Of a stretch of 62,640 nt of DNA, positions 53,435 through 62,598 are shown one piece after another. A program made the translations under genes and the position numbers. Under the pieces are notes generated by a model, which did not search any database, was not told where the DNA came from, and saw only the letters and a program-made list of their open reading frames with translations. Location of the stretch: the NCBI RefSeq assembly GCF_900115195.1, contig NZ_FOVO01000021.1, forward strand, positions 1 to 62,640, given 5' to 3'. Source of the DNA: Xenorhabdus japonica (GTDB lineage Bacteria; Pseudomonadota; Gammaproteobacteria; Enterobacterales; Enterobacteriaceae). The first letter of the stretch is position 1. Each line of letters starts with the position of its first letter.

Positions 53435-53806
53435 ATGAAACTGTATGAAGGGTGGATTGATGGAGTGCGAAAGGTTATTTCACCACATTGTGATTTGCGC
53501 CCAGAGGGAGAGACACCATCATTACTGATCATTCATAACATCAGTTTACCTCCCGGCAAGTTTGGAGGTTCCTATATTGATCAATTATTTATGGGAACAC
53601 TGAACCCGAAAGACGATCTTTTTTTTGGTGAGATCAATCACTTGCGTGTTTCTGCTCATTGCTTAATCCGGCGTGATGGAGAAATTGTGCAATATCCTGA
53701 TATTCATGACAAAATTACAGGACACAGCGATATTGCTCCGGGTAGGAAAACCGATCCCGGGCCTTATTTTTATTGGGAACACTATCGTCAATTATTGAAG
53801 GAGTGA
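53435..53806 (+). pseudogene. ampD: AmpD with a 57-codon in-frame internal deletion
   Basis: The 123-residue frame aligns with E. coli AmpD (183) residue for residue from 1 to 87 (EGW...HNISLPPG...HLRVSAHCLIRRDGEIVQY) and then jumps to E. coli residue 145 (PDI...TGHSDIAPGRKTDPGP), with the junction at about 53693-53698. Zinc ligands His34, His97 (=H154) and Asp107 (=D164) and Lys105 (=K162) remain, but the segment with the catalytic Glu116 and the core of the fold is gone. AmpD normally removes the peptide from anhydro-muropeptides in recycling. The frame is open and has an SD (CAGGAAG), so a short protein may be made, but amidase activity is unlikely. I call it a probable pseudogene. Confidence 0.8.
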
Positions 53807-53811
53807 GTTAA

Positions 53812-54666
53812 ATGACTCTCTTTATTCTATTGTTAATACTGGCATGGGAACGTGTTTTTAAGATGGGAGATCGTTGGCAGCTGGAAAGTTATTTAGCTCC
53901 ATTTTTTGCCAGGCTAAGATCACATTCACTGTGGAGTAGTTTGGGGATGACCTTTCTGGTTGCCCTATTAACTTGGATGTTTATTGCTATTTCCAGCTCT
54001 GTGGCTTTTGGTATTCCTGCGATTGTATTGGGTATCATAATCAGTCTGCTATGTATTGGTGCAGGTGGGTTACGTCATGACTACCGTGGCTATCTTCAGG
54101 CTGTGCGCCAAGATGATCCTGAGCAACAGAATAAATATCTTGCTCGCTTGACGATGATTCAGGGAGCATTGCCTGATACCACAAAAGAAGAACGGTTGCG
54201 TGAGATACAGAATTCATTGATTTGGATAAATTTCCGTTATTATCTCGCTCCTATTTTTTGGTTGGCTGTATTGGGTAAATTTGGGCCTGCCATTTTGATG
54301 GGATATGGTTGCCTCAGAGCTTACCAAAGCTGGTTGGCACAACATGTAACGACAGTACAGAGAGCACAATCGGGAGTTGATGGCATATTGCATTGGTTGG
54401 ATTGGCTCCCTACACGTTTGGCTGGTGTTGCCTATGCTTTGCTGGGACATGGAGAGAAAGCTTTACCAGCCTGGATTGCGTCACTTACTGATTTTCGGTC
54501 ATCGCAATACAAAGTGATCAGTCAATTGGCGCAATTTGCATTAAGTAAAGAGCCTCACCTTAATCCTGTAGAAACGCCTGTTGCTGCTGTAACGTTGGCA
54601 AAAAAGGCGACTTTTACTATTGTGATTATTGTTGCATTGTTAACGATCTACGGAGCACTGGTTTAA
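53812..54666 (+). CDS. ampE: Inner-membrane protein AmpE
   Basis: A 284-residue membrane protein, same length as E. coli AmpE, five bases after ampD. Membrane segments at about 42-60 and 62-80 (FLVALLTWMFIAISSSVAFGIPAIVLGIIISLLCIGAG), 148-168 and the C-terminus (TIVIIVALLTIYGAL). CobD/Cbib-like family. Its role is poorly known; once proposed as a beta-lactam sensor. Confidence 0.93.
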   Translation: MTLFILLLILAWERVFKMGDRWQLESYLAPFFARLRSHSLWSSLGMTFLVALLTWMFIAISSSVAFGIPAIVLGIIISLLCIGAGGLRHDYRGYLQAVRQDDPEQQNKYLARLTMIQGALPDTTKEERLREIQNSLIWINFRYYLAPIFWLAVLGKFGPAILMGYGCLRAYQSWLAQHVTTVQRAQSGVDGILHWLDWLPTRLAGVAYALLGHGEKALPAWIASLTDFRSSQYKVISQLAQFALSKEPHLNPVETPVAAVTLAKKATFTIVIIVALLTIYGALV

Positions 54667-54676
54667 CAATAGAAGA

Positions 54677-54717
54677 GGAGGGGGACTGGTGTTAGCAATC
54701 ACCTGTCTCCTACCTTT
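54677..54717 (+). terminator. Imperfect terminator after ampE
   Basis: GGAGGGGGACTGGTG and CACCTGTCTCCTACC form an imperfect stem followed by TTTT. Confidence 0.45.
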
Positions 54718-55099
54718 TAAATTAGGGATGCGTTGCCTTATCATCATGATCTACCGGATTATAGGCCAATTTGACGAAAGATACCTGCCATAACGACAAG
54801 GATGAGGTTGGATGATTTATAGACTTCATTCGGGAAGTTTTGCTTGCTTTTTTTAATTTAAATTCTATTTAATTGATTGTTTATTCATATTTCTGGGGTA
54901 TTGCGATAAATTTTGCCTATTTATGCATTTCATAAATGTTAAGTTCAATCAATTTTTCCCTTCTTAAAATCCCTTTTAGTTATAATTTTCTAATAAAATT
55001 TAAAATAATTTGTTAAAATTTGCAGCTTTTTATGATTTAGCTCAAGGTCTTTATAGACAGCTAGTGAATACTTTGTTACTTTAAGACCCTGTATTCTAA

Positions 55100-55114
55100 A
55101 TTGGTATTACCAAT
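55100..55114 (+). promoter_or_regulatory. PdhR operator
   Basis: ATTGGTATTACCAAT, an exact match to the PdhR consensus ATTGGTNNNACCAAT, 111 bases before pdhR. Pyruvate would release PdhR and induce pdhR-aceEF-lpdA. Confidence 0.9.
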
Positions 55115-55136
55115 TTACTTTGCCCCGTTAGCTAGG

Positions 55137-55164
55137 GTTTAGTTACTAATGTTTAGTCACTAAG
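55137..55164 (+). repeat. 14-bp tandem duplication in the pdhR leader
   Basis: GTTTAGTTACTAAT followed by GTTTAGTCACTAAG, and a decayed third unit GCTTAGTTGAG. It lies between the PdhR box and the start codon. Confidence 0.8.
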
Positions 55165-55225
55165 GCTTAGTTGAGTTGGGCATAGCCCGAAGCAACATTT
55201 ACTTATTGAATGGCTTACAGCAGAT

Positions 55226-55990
55226 ATGGCCTATAGCAAAATTCGCCAACCAAAGTTATCGGATGTGATTGAGCAGCGTCTTGAACAGCTGATTCTCGAA
55301 GGCTCGCTACGTCCGGGAGAAAAGCTGCTACCTGAACGTGAGCTGGCAAAGCAGTTTGAAGTATCACGTCCTTCATTGCGTGAAGCCATTCAAAAACTGG
55401 AAGCCAAAGGCTTTCTTTTCCGTCGTCAAGGGGGAGGAACTTTCGTGCAGAACAATCTGTGGCAAAGTTTCAGCGACCCGCTTGCCCAACTTATTGCAGA
55501 GAATCAAGAATCCCAGTTCGATCTCCTTGAAGCACGCCATGCTTTAGAGGGAATTGCTGCTTATTATGCAGCCCTGAGGGGAACTGATGAGGATTTCAAA
55601 CGCATTGAGCAAAGTCATCTTGCTATTCAAGAAGCACAACAAAGTGGCGATGTGAATGCGGAATCTGATGCTGTCCTGCAATATCAGCTTGTTGTCACGG
55701 AAGCTGCCCATAATGTGGTATTGCTACATTTGTTGCGCTGTATGATCCCTATGTTAGAACAAAATATCAGGCGCAATTTTGAAGTCATCTATACCCGTAA
55801 AGAAATGTTGGCAGCTGTTAGTGACCATAGAGCTGAGATTTTTCGCTCTATTATGGCGAGGGAACCGGAAAAAGCCCGAGAGGCTTCCCATCGCCATTTG
55901 GCCTTTATTGAAGAAGTTTTATTGGATCTGACTCGTGAATATACTCGTCGTGAGCGTTCATTGAGGCGGCTCCAGCAACATCAGGAATAA
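55226..55990 (+). CDS. pdhR: Pyruvate-responsive repressor PdhR
   Basis: A 254-residue GntR/FadR-type regulator, same length as E. coli PdhR. N-terminal winged helix ([38 protein letters not shown], about 36-74) and a C-terminal FCD ligand domain. It heads the pdh operon. Confidence 0.97.
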   Translation: MAYSKIRQPKLSDVIEQRLEQLILEGSLRPGEKLLPERELAKQFEVSRPSLREAIQKLEAKGFLFRRQGGGTFVQNNLWQSFSDPLAQLIAENQESQFDLLEARHALEGIAAYYAALRGTDEDFKRIEQSHLAIQEAQQSGDVNAESDAVLQYQLVVTEAAHNVVLLHLLRCMIPMLEQNIRRNFEVIYTRKEMLAAVSDHRAEIFRSIMAREPEKAREASHRHLAFIEEVLLDLTREYTRRERSLRRLQQHQE

Positions 55991-56132
55991 GAGCCTGTCC
56001 TTTGGGGCGCGTTATAGACAAATCAAATTCCCAAATGGGGTGGGTTCTAAACTTGGCTGTACAGATCCTGACTGCTGCGTTTGTACAGTTCCTCAACTCT
56101 TTATCCAAGAGTTTTAGCGGCAACATATAGCA

Positions 56133-56194
56133 GGGCCTATCTTCCGGTCATAACAGGCAGTTTAGTCAAAGGGTATGACCAGAAGATAGGCTCC
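56133..56194. repeat. Long palindromic element between pdhR and aceE (GAGCCTATC family)
   Basis: GGGCCTATCTTCCGGTCATA and, 23 bases later, TATGACCAGAAGATAGGCTCC form a nearly perfect stem of about 20 bp. The outer ends match the AGAGCCTATC ends of the element at 17274. It would sit in the pdhR-aceE mRNA and might reduce read-through or mark mRNA ends. Confidence 0.7.
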
Positions 56195-56233
56195 AACAAT
56201 CATTAGAAATAGATAACAGATAAGGAATACACC

Positions 56234-58897
56234 ATGTCAGATATTTTGAAAAATGACGTGGATCCGATCGAAACTCGCGATTGGTTACAGGCGATCGAAT
56301 CGGTCATCCGTGAAGAAGGTGTTGAGCGTGCTCAGTTCCTGATTGATCAGGTTTTGAGTGAAGCTCGTAAAGGTGGCGTTAACGTTGCTGCAGGTATTGC
56401 AAGCCGTGATTACATCAACACTATTCCTGTTGAGGATGAGCCTGCTTACCCCGGCAACCTGAATTTGGAGCGCCGTATCCGCTCTGCTATTCGCTGGAAT
56501 GCAGTGATGACCGTTCTGCGTGCATCCAAAAAAGATCTGGAACTGGGTGGTCATATGGCTTCATTCCAGTCTTCCGCTACTGTTTATGACGTTTGTTTTA
56601 ACCACTTCTTCCGTGCTCGCAGCGAGAATGATGGCGGTGACTTGGTATACTTCCAGGGCCACATTTCTCCGGGCGTTTATGCACGTGCATTCCTTGAAGG
56701 TCGTCTGACTGAAGAACAGATGAATAATTTCCGTCAGGAAATCGGTGGTAACGGTTTGTCTTCTTACCCGCATCCAAAACTGATGCCTGATTTCTGGCAG
56801 TTCCCAACTGTTTCAATGGGACTGGGACCAATCTCCGCTATTTATCAGGCGAAGTTCCTAAAATATCTGGAAAATCGTGGTCTGAAAGATACCTCTAAAC
56901 AAACTGTTTACGCTTTCTTGGGCGACGGTGAAATGGATGAACCAGAATCTAAAGGTGCGATCACTATCGCAACCCGTGAAAAACTGGATAACTTGGTATT
57001 CATCATAAACTGTAACTTGCAGCGTCTGGACGGCCCAGTAATCGGTAACGGCAAAATCGTTAACGAACTGGAAGGTATCTTCGACGGCGCTGGCTGGCAG
57101 GTACTGAAAGTCCTGTGGGGTGAGCGTTGGGATGAACTGTTGCGTAAAGACACCAGCGGTAAACTGGTTCATCTGATGAACGAAACGCTGGACGGTGACT
57201 ATCAGACATTTAAGTCCAAAGATGGCGCTTATGTTCGTGAACACTTCTTCGGTCGTTACCCAGAAACTGCGGCATTGGTCAAAGACATGACTGATGACGA
57301 AATTTGGGCTCTGAACCGTGGTGGTCATGATCCGAAGAAAGTTTACGCTGCACTGAAAAAAGCGCAGGAAACTACGGGTAAACCAACTGTAATCTTGGCT
57401 CAGACCATCAAAGGTTACGGTATGGGTGATACCGCTGAAGGTAAAAACATTGCTCACCAGGTCAAGAAAATGAACATGGAAGGCGTTCGTCAATTCCGTG
57501 ATCGTTTCAATGTACCTGTATCTGATGAGCAGATCGAAAGCCTGCCATACGTGACTTTCGATAAAGACTCTGAAGAATCCAAATACCTGCATGAGCGTCG
57601 TAATGCACTGGGTGGTTACCTGCCAAGCCGTCGCGTTAACTTCGACGACAAACTGGAAATCCCAGCTCTGGAAGACTTCAGTTCTCTGCTTGAAGAACAA
57701 TCCAAAGAAATTTCTACTACTATCGCTTTTGTTCGTGCACTGAATATCATGCTGAAGAACAAGTCGATCAAAGATCGTCTGGTTCCAATCATTGCTGACG
57801 AAGCACGTACTTTCGGTATGGAAGGTCTGTTCCGTCAAATCGGTATCTACAGCCCGAATGGTCAGCAGTATACTCCGCAAGACCGTGAGCAGGTTGCATA
57901 CTATAAAGAAGATTCTAAAGGCCAGATCCTGCAAGAAGGTATCAACGAACTGGGTGCTGCTTCATCTTGGCTGGCTGCTGCAACGTCTTACAGCACCAAC
58001 AACCTGCCAATGATCCCATTCTACATCTACTACTCCATGTTCGGATTCCAACGTATTGGTGATCTGTGCTGGGCAGCAGGTGACCAGCAAGCTCGCGGCT
58101 TCCTAGTTGGTGGTACTTCTGGTCGTACAACTCTGAACGGTGAAGGCTTGCAGCACGAAGATGGCCACAGCCATATTCAGTCTCTGACTATTCCTAACTG
58201 TATCTCTTATGATCCAGCATTCGCTTATGAAGTTGCTGTTATCATGCATGATGGTTTGGAGCGTATGTATGGTGAGAAACAAGAAAACATCTACTATTAC
58301 ATCACCACACTGAACGAAAACTACCACATGCCAGCAATGCCTGAAGGTGCTGAAGAAGGCATCCGTAAAGGTATCTACAAGCTGGAAGCCTTGGAAGGAG
58401 AGAAAGGTAAAGTTCAGTTACTGGGTTCAGGCTCTATCCTGCGTCATGTTCGTGAAGCAGCGAAGATCTTGTCTGCTGAATACGGCATCGGTTCCGATGT
58501 ATACAGCGTAACTTCCTTCACTGAACTTGCTCGTGATGGTCAGGATTGTGAACGTTGGAACATGCTGCATCCATTAGAAGAACCTCGTGTTCCTTATATT
58601 GCTCAGATCATGAGCGAAGCACCAGCGGTTGCTTCTACCGACTACATGAAACTGTTTGCAGAACAAGTACGTAACTTCATTCCTGCAAGCGATTATCGTG
58701 TACTGGGTACTGACGGTTTCGGTCGTTCTGACAGCCGTGAAAACCTGCGTCACCACTTTGAAGTTGATGCTTCTTATGTGGTTGTGGCGGCTCTGGGTGA
58801 ATTGGCTAAACGTGGCGAAGTTGATGTAAAAGTCGTTGAAGAAGCTATTAAGAAATACAACATCAACCCAGAAAAAGCTAACCCACGTCTGGCATAA
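56234..58897 (+). CDS. aceE: Pyruvate dehydrogenase E1 component
   Basis: An 887-residue homodimeric ThDP-dependent decarboxylase, same length as in E. coli. ThDP/Mg motif GDGEMDEPES near 229-238; YIYYSMFGFQRIGDLCWAAGDQ and the GGTSGRTTLNGEGLQHEDGHS loop are intact. Codon use is strongly biased, as expected for a highly expressed gene, which creates long false frames on the opposite strand. Confidence 0.98.
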   Translation: MSDILKNDVDPIETRDWLQAIESVIREEGVERAQFLIDQVLSEARKGGVNVAAGIASRDYINTIPVEDEPAYPGNLNLERRIRSAIRWNAVMTVLRASKKDLELGGHMASFQSSATVYDVCFNHFFRARSENDGGDLVYFQGHISPGVYARAFLEGRLTEEQMNNFRQEIGGNGLSSYPHPKLMPDFWQFPTVSMGLGPISAIYQAKFLKYLENRGLKDTSKQTVYAFLGDGEMDEPESKGAITIATREKLDNLVFIINCNLQRLDGPVIGNGKIVNELEGIFDGAGWQVLKVLWGERWDELLRKDTSGKLVHLMNETLDGDYQTFKSKDGAYVREHFFGRYPETAALVKDMTDDEIWALNRGGHDPKKVYAALKKAQETTGKPTVILAQTIKGYGMGDTAEGKNIAHQVKKMNMEGVRQFRDRFNVPVSDEQIESLPYVTFDKDSEESKYLHERRNALGGYLPSRRVNFDDKLEIPALEDFSSLLEEQSKEISTTIAFVRALNIMLKNKSIKDRLVPIIADEARTFGMEGLFRQIGIYSPNGQQYTPQDREQVAYYKEDSKGQILQEGINELGAASSWLAAATSYSTNNLPMIPFYIYYSMFGFQRIGDLCWAAGDQQARGFLVGGTSGRTTLNGEGLQHEDGHSHIQSLTIPNCISYDPAFAYEVAVIMHDGLERMYGEKQENIYYYITTLNENYHMPAMPEGAEEGIRKGIYKLEALEGEKGKVQLLGSGSILRHVREAAKILSAEYGIGSDVYSVTSFTELARDGQDCERWNMLHPLEEPRVPYIAQIMSEAPAVASTDYMKLFAEQVRNFIPASDYRVLGTDGFGRSDSRENLRHHFEVDASYVVVAALGELAKRGEVDVKVVEEAIKKYNINPEKANPRLA

Positions 58898-58910
58898 GAG
58901 GTAAAGATTA

Positions 58911-60473
58911 ATGTCTATCGAAATTAACGTACCTGATATTGGTGCGGATGAAGTTGAAGTTACCGAGATTCTGGTGAAAGTAGGTGACACAGTTGAAGTA
59001 GAACAGTCACTGATCACTGTTGAAGGTGATAAAGCTTCTATGGAAGTCCCATCGCCACAGGCGGGTGTAGTTAAAGAAATCAAAGTTGCGGCTGGCGATA
59101 AAGTTGAAACTGGCAAACTGATCATGATTTTTGAATCCGCAAACGGCGCAGCAGAAGCTGCTCCTGTACAGCAAGCAGCGCCAGCGGCAGCACCAGCAGC
59201 GGTCGAAAGCAAAGAAGTGAATGTACCAGATATCGGTGGCGATGAAGTTGAAGTTACTGAAATCATGGTAAAAGTGGGGGATATCATCATTGAAGAGCAG
59301 TCACTGATCACTGTTGAGGGTGACAAGGCTTCTATGGAAGTTCCTGCACCATTCGCGGGTACTGTGAAAGAGATCAAAATTGCCGCTGGTGATAAAGTCA
59401 AAACCGACTCTTTGATCATGGTATTCGAAGTTGCGGGTGCAGCACCTGCGGCAGCAGCGGCTCCGGCTCCTGCGGCTGAACCTGCGAAGGCAGCAGCGGC
59501 TCCAGCAGCAAGCAAGCCAGCAGAAGGCAAAAGCGAATTTGCAGAAAATGACGCTTATGTTCATGCAACTCCAGTGATCCGTCGTCTGGCACGTGAATTT
59601 GGCGTAAATCTGGCTAAAGTTAAAGGTACTGGCCGTAAAGGCCGCATCCTGCGCGAAGACGTTCAGGCTTACGTGAAAGATGCCATCAAACGTGCAGAAG
59701 CAGCTCCTGCTGCTGCAGGTGGTGGTTTGCCTGGTATGTTGCCTTGGCCGAAAGTTGATTTCAGCAAGTTCGGTGAAATCGAAGAAGTTGAAATGAGCCG
59801 CATCCAGAAAATCTCCGGTGCTAACCTGAGCCGTAACTGGGTCATGATCCCTCACGTTAACCTGTTCGATGAAGCGGATATCACTGAAGTTGAAGAGTTC
59901 CGTAAACAGCAGAACAAAGAAGCTGAGAAGAAACAGCTGGGCGTGAAGATCACTCCGTTGGTATTCGTGATGAAAGCAGCAGCGAAAGCACTGGAAGCAA
60001 TGCCTCGCTTTAACAGCTCCATTTCTGAAGATGGCCAGAAGCTTATCCTGAAAAAGTATGTCAACATCGGTATCGCGGTTGATACACCTAATGGTCTGGT
60101 TGTTCCTGTGTTCAAGGATGTCAACAAGAAAGGCATCATGGAACTGTCCAGAGAACTGGCTGAAGTTTCCAAGAAAGCTCGTGCTGGTAAATTGACTGCT
60201 TCCGACATGCAGGGCGGTTGCTTCACCATTTCCAGCCTGGGTGGTATCGGTACTACCGGTTTTGCACCAATTGTAAATGCGCCAGAAGTGGCAATCATGG
60301 GGCTGTCTCGTTCTTCCATGAAACCAGTCTGGAATGGCAAGGAATTCGTTCCGCGTCTGATTCTGCCTATGTCTCTGTCTTTCGATCACCGTGTGATCGA
60401 TGGAGCAGATGGTGCACGCTTCATCACTTATATTAATCAATTGATGAGCGATATCCGCCGTTTGGTGATGTAA
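58911..60473 (+). CDS. aceF: Dihydrolipoamide acetyltransferase (E2) with two lipoyl domains
   Basis: A 520-residue core protein of pyruvate dehydrogenase. Two lipoyl domains with lipoylated Lys41 and Lys139 (both in EGDKASME), joined by Ala/Pro-rich linkers, then a peripheral-subunit-binding domain (about 218-255, [34 protein letters not shown]) and the catalytic domain with SFDHRVIDG (His493, Asp497). E. coli AceF has three lipoyl domains and 630 residues, so one repeat is missing. Starts 13 bases after aceE. Confidence 0.97.
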   Translation: MSIEINVPDIGADEVEVTEILVKVGDTVEVEQSLITVEGDKASMEVPSPQAGVVKEIKVAAGDKVETGKLIMIFESANGAAEAAPVQQAAPAAAPAAVESKEVNVPDIGGDEVEVTEIMVKVGDIIIEEQSLITVEGDKASMEVPAPFAGTVKEIKIAAGDKVKTDSLIMVFEVAGAAPAAAAAPAPAAEPAKAAAAPAASKPAEGKSEFAENDAYVHATPVIRRLAREFGVNLAKVKGTGRKGRILREDVQAYVKDAIKRAEAAPAAAGGGLPGMLPWPKVDFSKFGEIEEVEMSRIQKISGANLSRNWVMIPHVNLFDEADITEVEEFRKQQNKEAEKKQLGVKITPLVFVMKAAAKALEAMPRFNSSISEDGQKLILKKYVNIGIAVDTPNGLVVPVFKDVNKKGIMELSRELAEVSKKARAGKLTASDMQGGCFTISSLGGIGTTGFAPIVNAPEVAIMGLSRSSMKPVWNGKEFVPRLILPMSLSFDHRVIDGADGARFITYINQLMSDIRRLVM

Positions 60474-60478
60474 TTCAA

Positions 60479-60500
60479 AGGCCGGTATGTTTACCGGCCT
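60479..60500. terminator. Perfect hairpin after aceF
   Basis: AGGCCGGTA, loop TGTT, TACCGGCCT; no T run follows. It may protect the aceEF mRNA 3' end or slow read-through into lpdA. Confidence 0.6.
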
Positions 60501-60637
60501 AATGATTACTATCGTGACAGATATTTTCTTCTTGTATCTGGCAGGTTGGGATTTCTGTCACGTTAACGCGCTTTTCAGGTTATTTACAATTCTGTAAACT
60601 GCTCGCGGTGTGTACGTCCCGGTGGAATATGGTTTTT

Positions 60638-60690
60638 TACCCAATGGATTTTGCGTTGCAGCTAGGCGGCAAGTGAAATACGAAGGGTAT
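60638..60690 (+). repeat. MITE-like dispersed repeat, copy 4 (diverged)
   Basis: TTACCCAATGGATTTTGCGTTGCAGC...GGCAAGTGAAATACGAAGGGTAT keeps both ends of the family with a shortened middle. It lies between aceF and lpdA, 40 bases before lpdA. Confidence 0.6.
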
Positions 60691-60729
60691 TTTCGTCTGA
60701 CTCGCCGGACAAACAATTAAGAGGTCATG

Positions 60730-62157
60730 ATGAGTACTGAAATTAAAGCCCAGGTAGTGGTGCTTGGAGCAGGCCCAGCAGGGTATTCTGCTGCTTTCCG
60801 TTGTGCAGACTTAGGTTTGGATACGGTTCTGGTTGAGCGTTACTCTACTTTAGGGGGTGTTTGCCTTAATGTTGGTTGTATCCCATCCAAGGCGCTGCTT
60901 CATGTTGCAAAAGTAATTGAAGAAGCAAAAGCACTGGCACAGCATGGTATCGTGTTTGGTGAGCCACAAACTGATATCGATAAGATCCGCCTGTGGAAAG
61001 AAAAAGTTATTTCCCAGCTGACAGGTGGTCTGGGCGGCATGGCTAAAGGCCGTAAAGTTAACGTTGTTAACGGTGTTGGTAAATTTACGGGTGCTAACAC
61101 TCTGGTAGTTGAAGGCGAAAACGGCGCAACAACGATTAATTTTGATAATGCCATTATCGCAGCGGGTTCACGCCCAATTCAGCTGCCATTCATTCCACAT
61201 GATGATCCTCGCGTATGGGATTCTACCGATGCACTGGAACTGAAAACTGTTCCGGGACGCCTGTTGGTAATGGGCGGTGGTATTATCGGTCTGGAAATGG
61301 GTACTGTTTATCACGCTCTGGGTTCTCAGATTGACGTGGTAGAAATGTTCGATCAGGTTATTCCTGCTGCGGACAAAGACATTGTTAAAGTGTTCACTAA
61401 GCGCGTCAGCAAGAAATTCAACCTGATGCTGGAAACTAAAGTGACTGCGGTAGAAGCTAAAGAAGATGGCATCTATGTAACAATGGAAGGCAAGAAAGCA
61501 CCTGCTGAACCACAGCGCTATGACGCAGTTCTGGTTGCTATCGGTCGTGTACCAAACGGAAAACTGCTGGATGCAGGTAAAGCCGGTGTAGAAGTTGATG
61601 AGCGTGGCTTTATCCATGTGGATAAACAAATGCGTACTAACGTACCTCACATCTTTGCTATCGGTGACATCGTTGGTCAGCCAATGCTGGCACACAAAGG
61701 TGTCCACGAAGGTCACGTTGCTGCTGAAGTTATTTCTGGCAAGAAACATTACTTCGATCCAAAAGTTATCCCATCCATTGCTTACACTGAACCAGAAGTG
61801 GCATGGGTTGGTCTGACCGAGAAAGAAGCGAAAGAAAAAGGCATCAGCTACGAAACTGCAACTTTCCCGTGGGCAGCATCTGGTCGTGCAATTGCATCTG
61901 ACTGTTCAGATGGTATGACCAAGCTGATTTTCGATAAAGAGTCTAACCGTATTATCGGTGGTGCTATTGTTGGTACTAACGGCGGTGAACTGCTAGGTGA
62001 AATCGGTCTGGCTATTGAAATGGGCTGTGACGCAGAAGATATCGCACTGACTATCCATGCTCACCCAACTCTGTACGAATCAATCGGTATGGCTGCGGAA
62101 ATTTACGAAGGCAGCATTACTGATTTGCCAAACCCTAAGGCAAAGAAAAAGAAATAA
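60730..62157 (+). CDS. lpdA: Dihydrolipoamide dehydrogenase (E3)
   Basis: A 475-residue FAD-dependent disulfide oxidoreductase serving pyruvate and 2-oxoglutarate dehydrogenases and the glycine cleavage system. ATG 60730 (MSTEIKAQVVVLGAGPAGYSAAF) is preferred over the ATG three bases earlier by SD spacing and by match to E. coli. Redox pair Cys45-Cys50 (GGVCLNVGCIPSK); NAD site GGGIIGLEMGTVY; active-site His in TIHAHPTLYE. Confidence 0.98.
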   Translation: MSTEIKAQVVVLGAGPAGYSAAFRCADLGLDTVLVERYSTLGGVCLNVGCIPSKALLHVAKVIEEAKALAQHGIVFGEPQTDIDKIRLWKEKVISQLTGGLGGMAKGRKVNVVNGVGKFTGANTLVVEGENGATTINFDNAIIAAGSRPIQLPFIPHDDPRVWDSTDALELKTVPGRLLVMGGGIIGLEMGTVYHALGSQIDVVEMFDQVIPAADKDIVKVFTKRVSKKFNLMLETKVTAVEAKEDGIYVTMEGKKAPAEPQRYDAVLVAIGRVPNGKLLDAGKAGVEVDERGFIHVDKQMRTNVPHIFAIGDIVGQPMLAHKGVHEGHVAAEVISGKKHYFDPKVIPSIAYTEPEVAWVGLTEKEAKEKGISYETATFPWAASGRAIASDCSDGMTKLIFDKESNRIIGGAIVGTNGGELLGEIGLAIEMGCDAEDIALTIHAHPTLYESIGMAAEIYEGSITDLPNPKAKKKK

Positions 62158-62181
62158 TGCGTTAGATTCTGCATTATTTTT
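62154..62181 (+). terminator. Terminator of lpdA
   Basis: ATAATGC overlapping the stop codon pairs with GCATTAT, followed by TTTT. Confidence 0.6.
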
Positions 62182-62194
62182 GCAGTGATATTTT

Positions 62195-62262
62195 GTACTC
62201 AATGGGTTTCGAAAATAGATTTCAAGTTGCAGCCAGCAAGGCAGTAACTTGAAAGATGAATG
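62195..62262 (+). repeat. MITE-like dispersed repeat, copy 5
   Basis: GTACTCAATGGGTTTCGAAAATAGATTTCAAGTTGCAGCC...GCAGTAACTTGAAAGATGAATG; same core (TTTCAAGTTGC / AACTTGAAA) as the other copies with a diverged left end. Confidence 0.65.
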
Positions 62263-62269
62263 AGATCAG

Positions 62270-62297
62270 CGGCTTCCATATTAGAGGCCGTTTTTAT
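62270..62297 (+). terminator. Possible second terminator after lpdA
   Basis: CGGC and GCCG around TTCCATATTAGAG, followed by TTTTTATTTT. Short stem but a good T run. Confidence 0.45.
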
Positions 62298-62370
62298 TTT
62301 AAACCTTGAACTACTATTCTGTGGAGGCAAAGCTGTCTGGTTAGTACTGATGGTGGGATGATTTCAAGGC

Positions 62371-62598
62371 ATGTCCATTAAATTAGTGCGTAATACATTA
62401 TCTTTGACGACTGAAACCTCTTCTCAAAGTTATGCCGTGAATAGTAAGTGTTTGCAAGTTATTGGAATTTATTTGGTAAAGCAGAGTCTTAAATTGAAAA
62501 TATTTTCTAAATATGGAAAGCCAATTCAGAATAACATTAAAAATACTTGGATTCGCATGATAGGTGCAATTTCTGAAAAAGGTGGTCAGTTGCTATAG
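62371..62598 (+). CDS. Doubtful 75-residue ORF
   Basis: Frame starting MSIKLVRNTLSLTTETSSQ, basic and Ile/Lys rich, with no recognised motif and an SD-like AAGG only one base before the ATG. It may be chance. The rest of the window after 62298 holds nothing else I can name. Confidence 0.2.
   Translation: MSIKLVRNTLSLTTETSSQSYAVNSKCLQVIGIYLVKQSLKLKIFSKYGKPIQNNIKNTWIRMIGAISEKGGQLL

Larger units (their letters stand above)
54718..55225. other. Intergenic region upstream of pdhR
   Basis: About 500 AT-rich bases. aroP, which lies here in E. coli, is absent. The region holds the PdhR box at 55100 and the tandem repeat at 55137; the rest holds nothing I recognise. Confidence 0.6.

Noticed and set aside
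56858-57934. 358-codon open frame on the strand opposite aceE
   Set aside because: It mirrors the strongly biased codons of aceE; composition is odd (Phe, Thr, Gln rich) and no motif or SD is seen.
58574-60440. Long minus-strand frames opposite aceF (318 and 379 codons)
   Set aside because: Shadows of the Ala/Pro-rich linkers and biased codons of aceF; low-complexity products with no family features.
61168-61749. 193-codon minus-strand frame opposite lpdA
   Set aside because: Shadow of a highly biased gene with no supporting motif.
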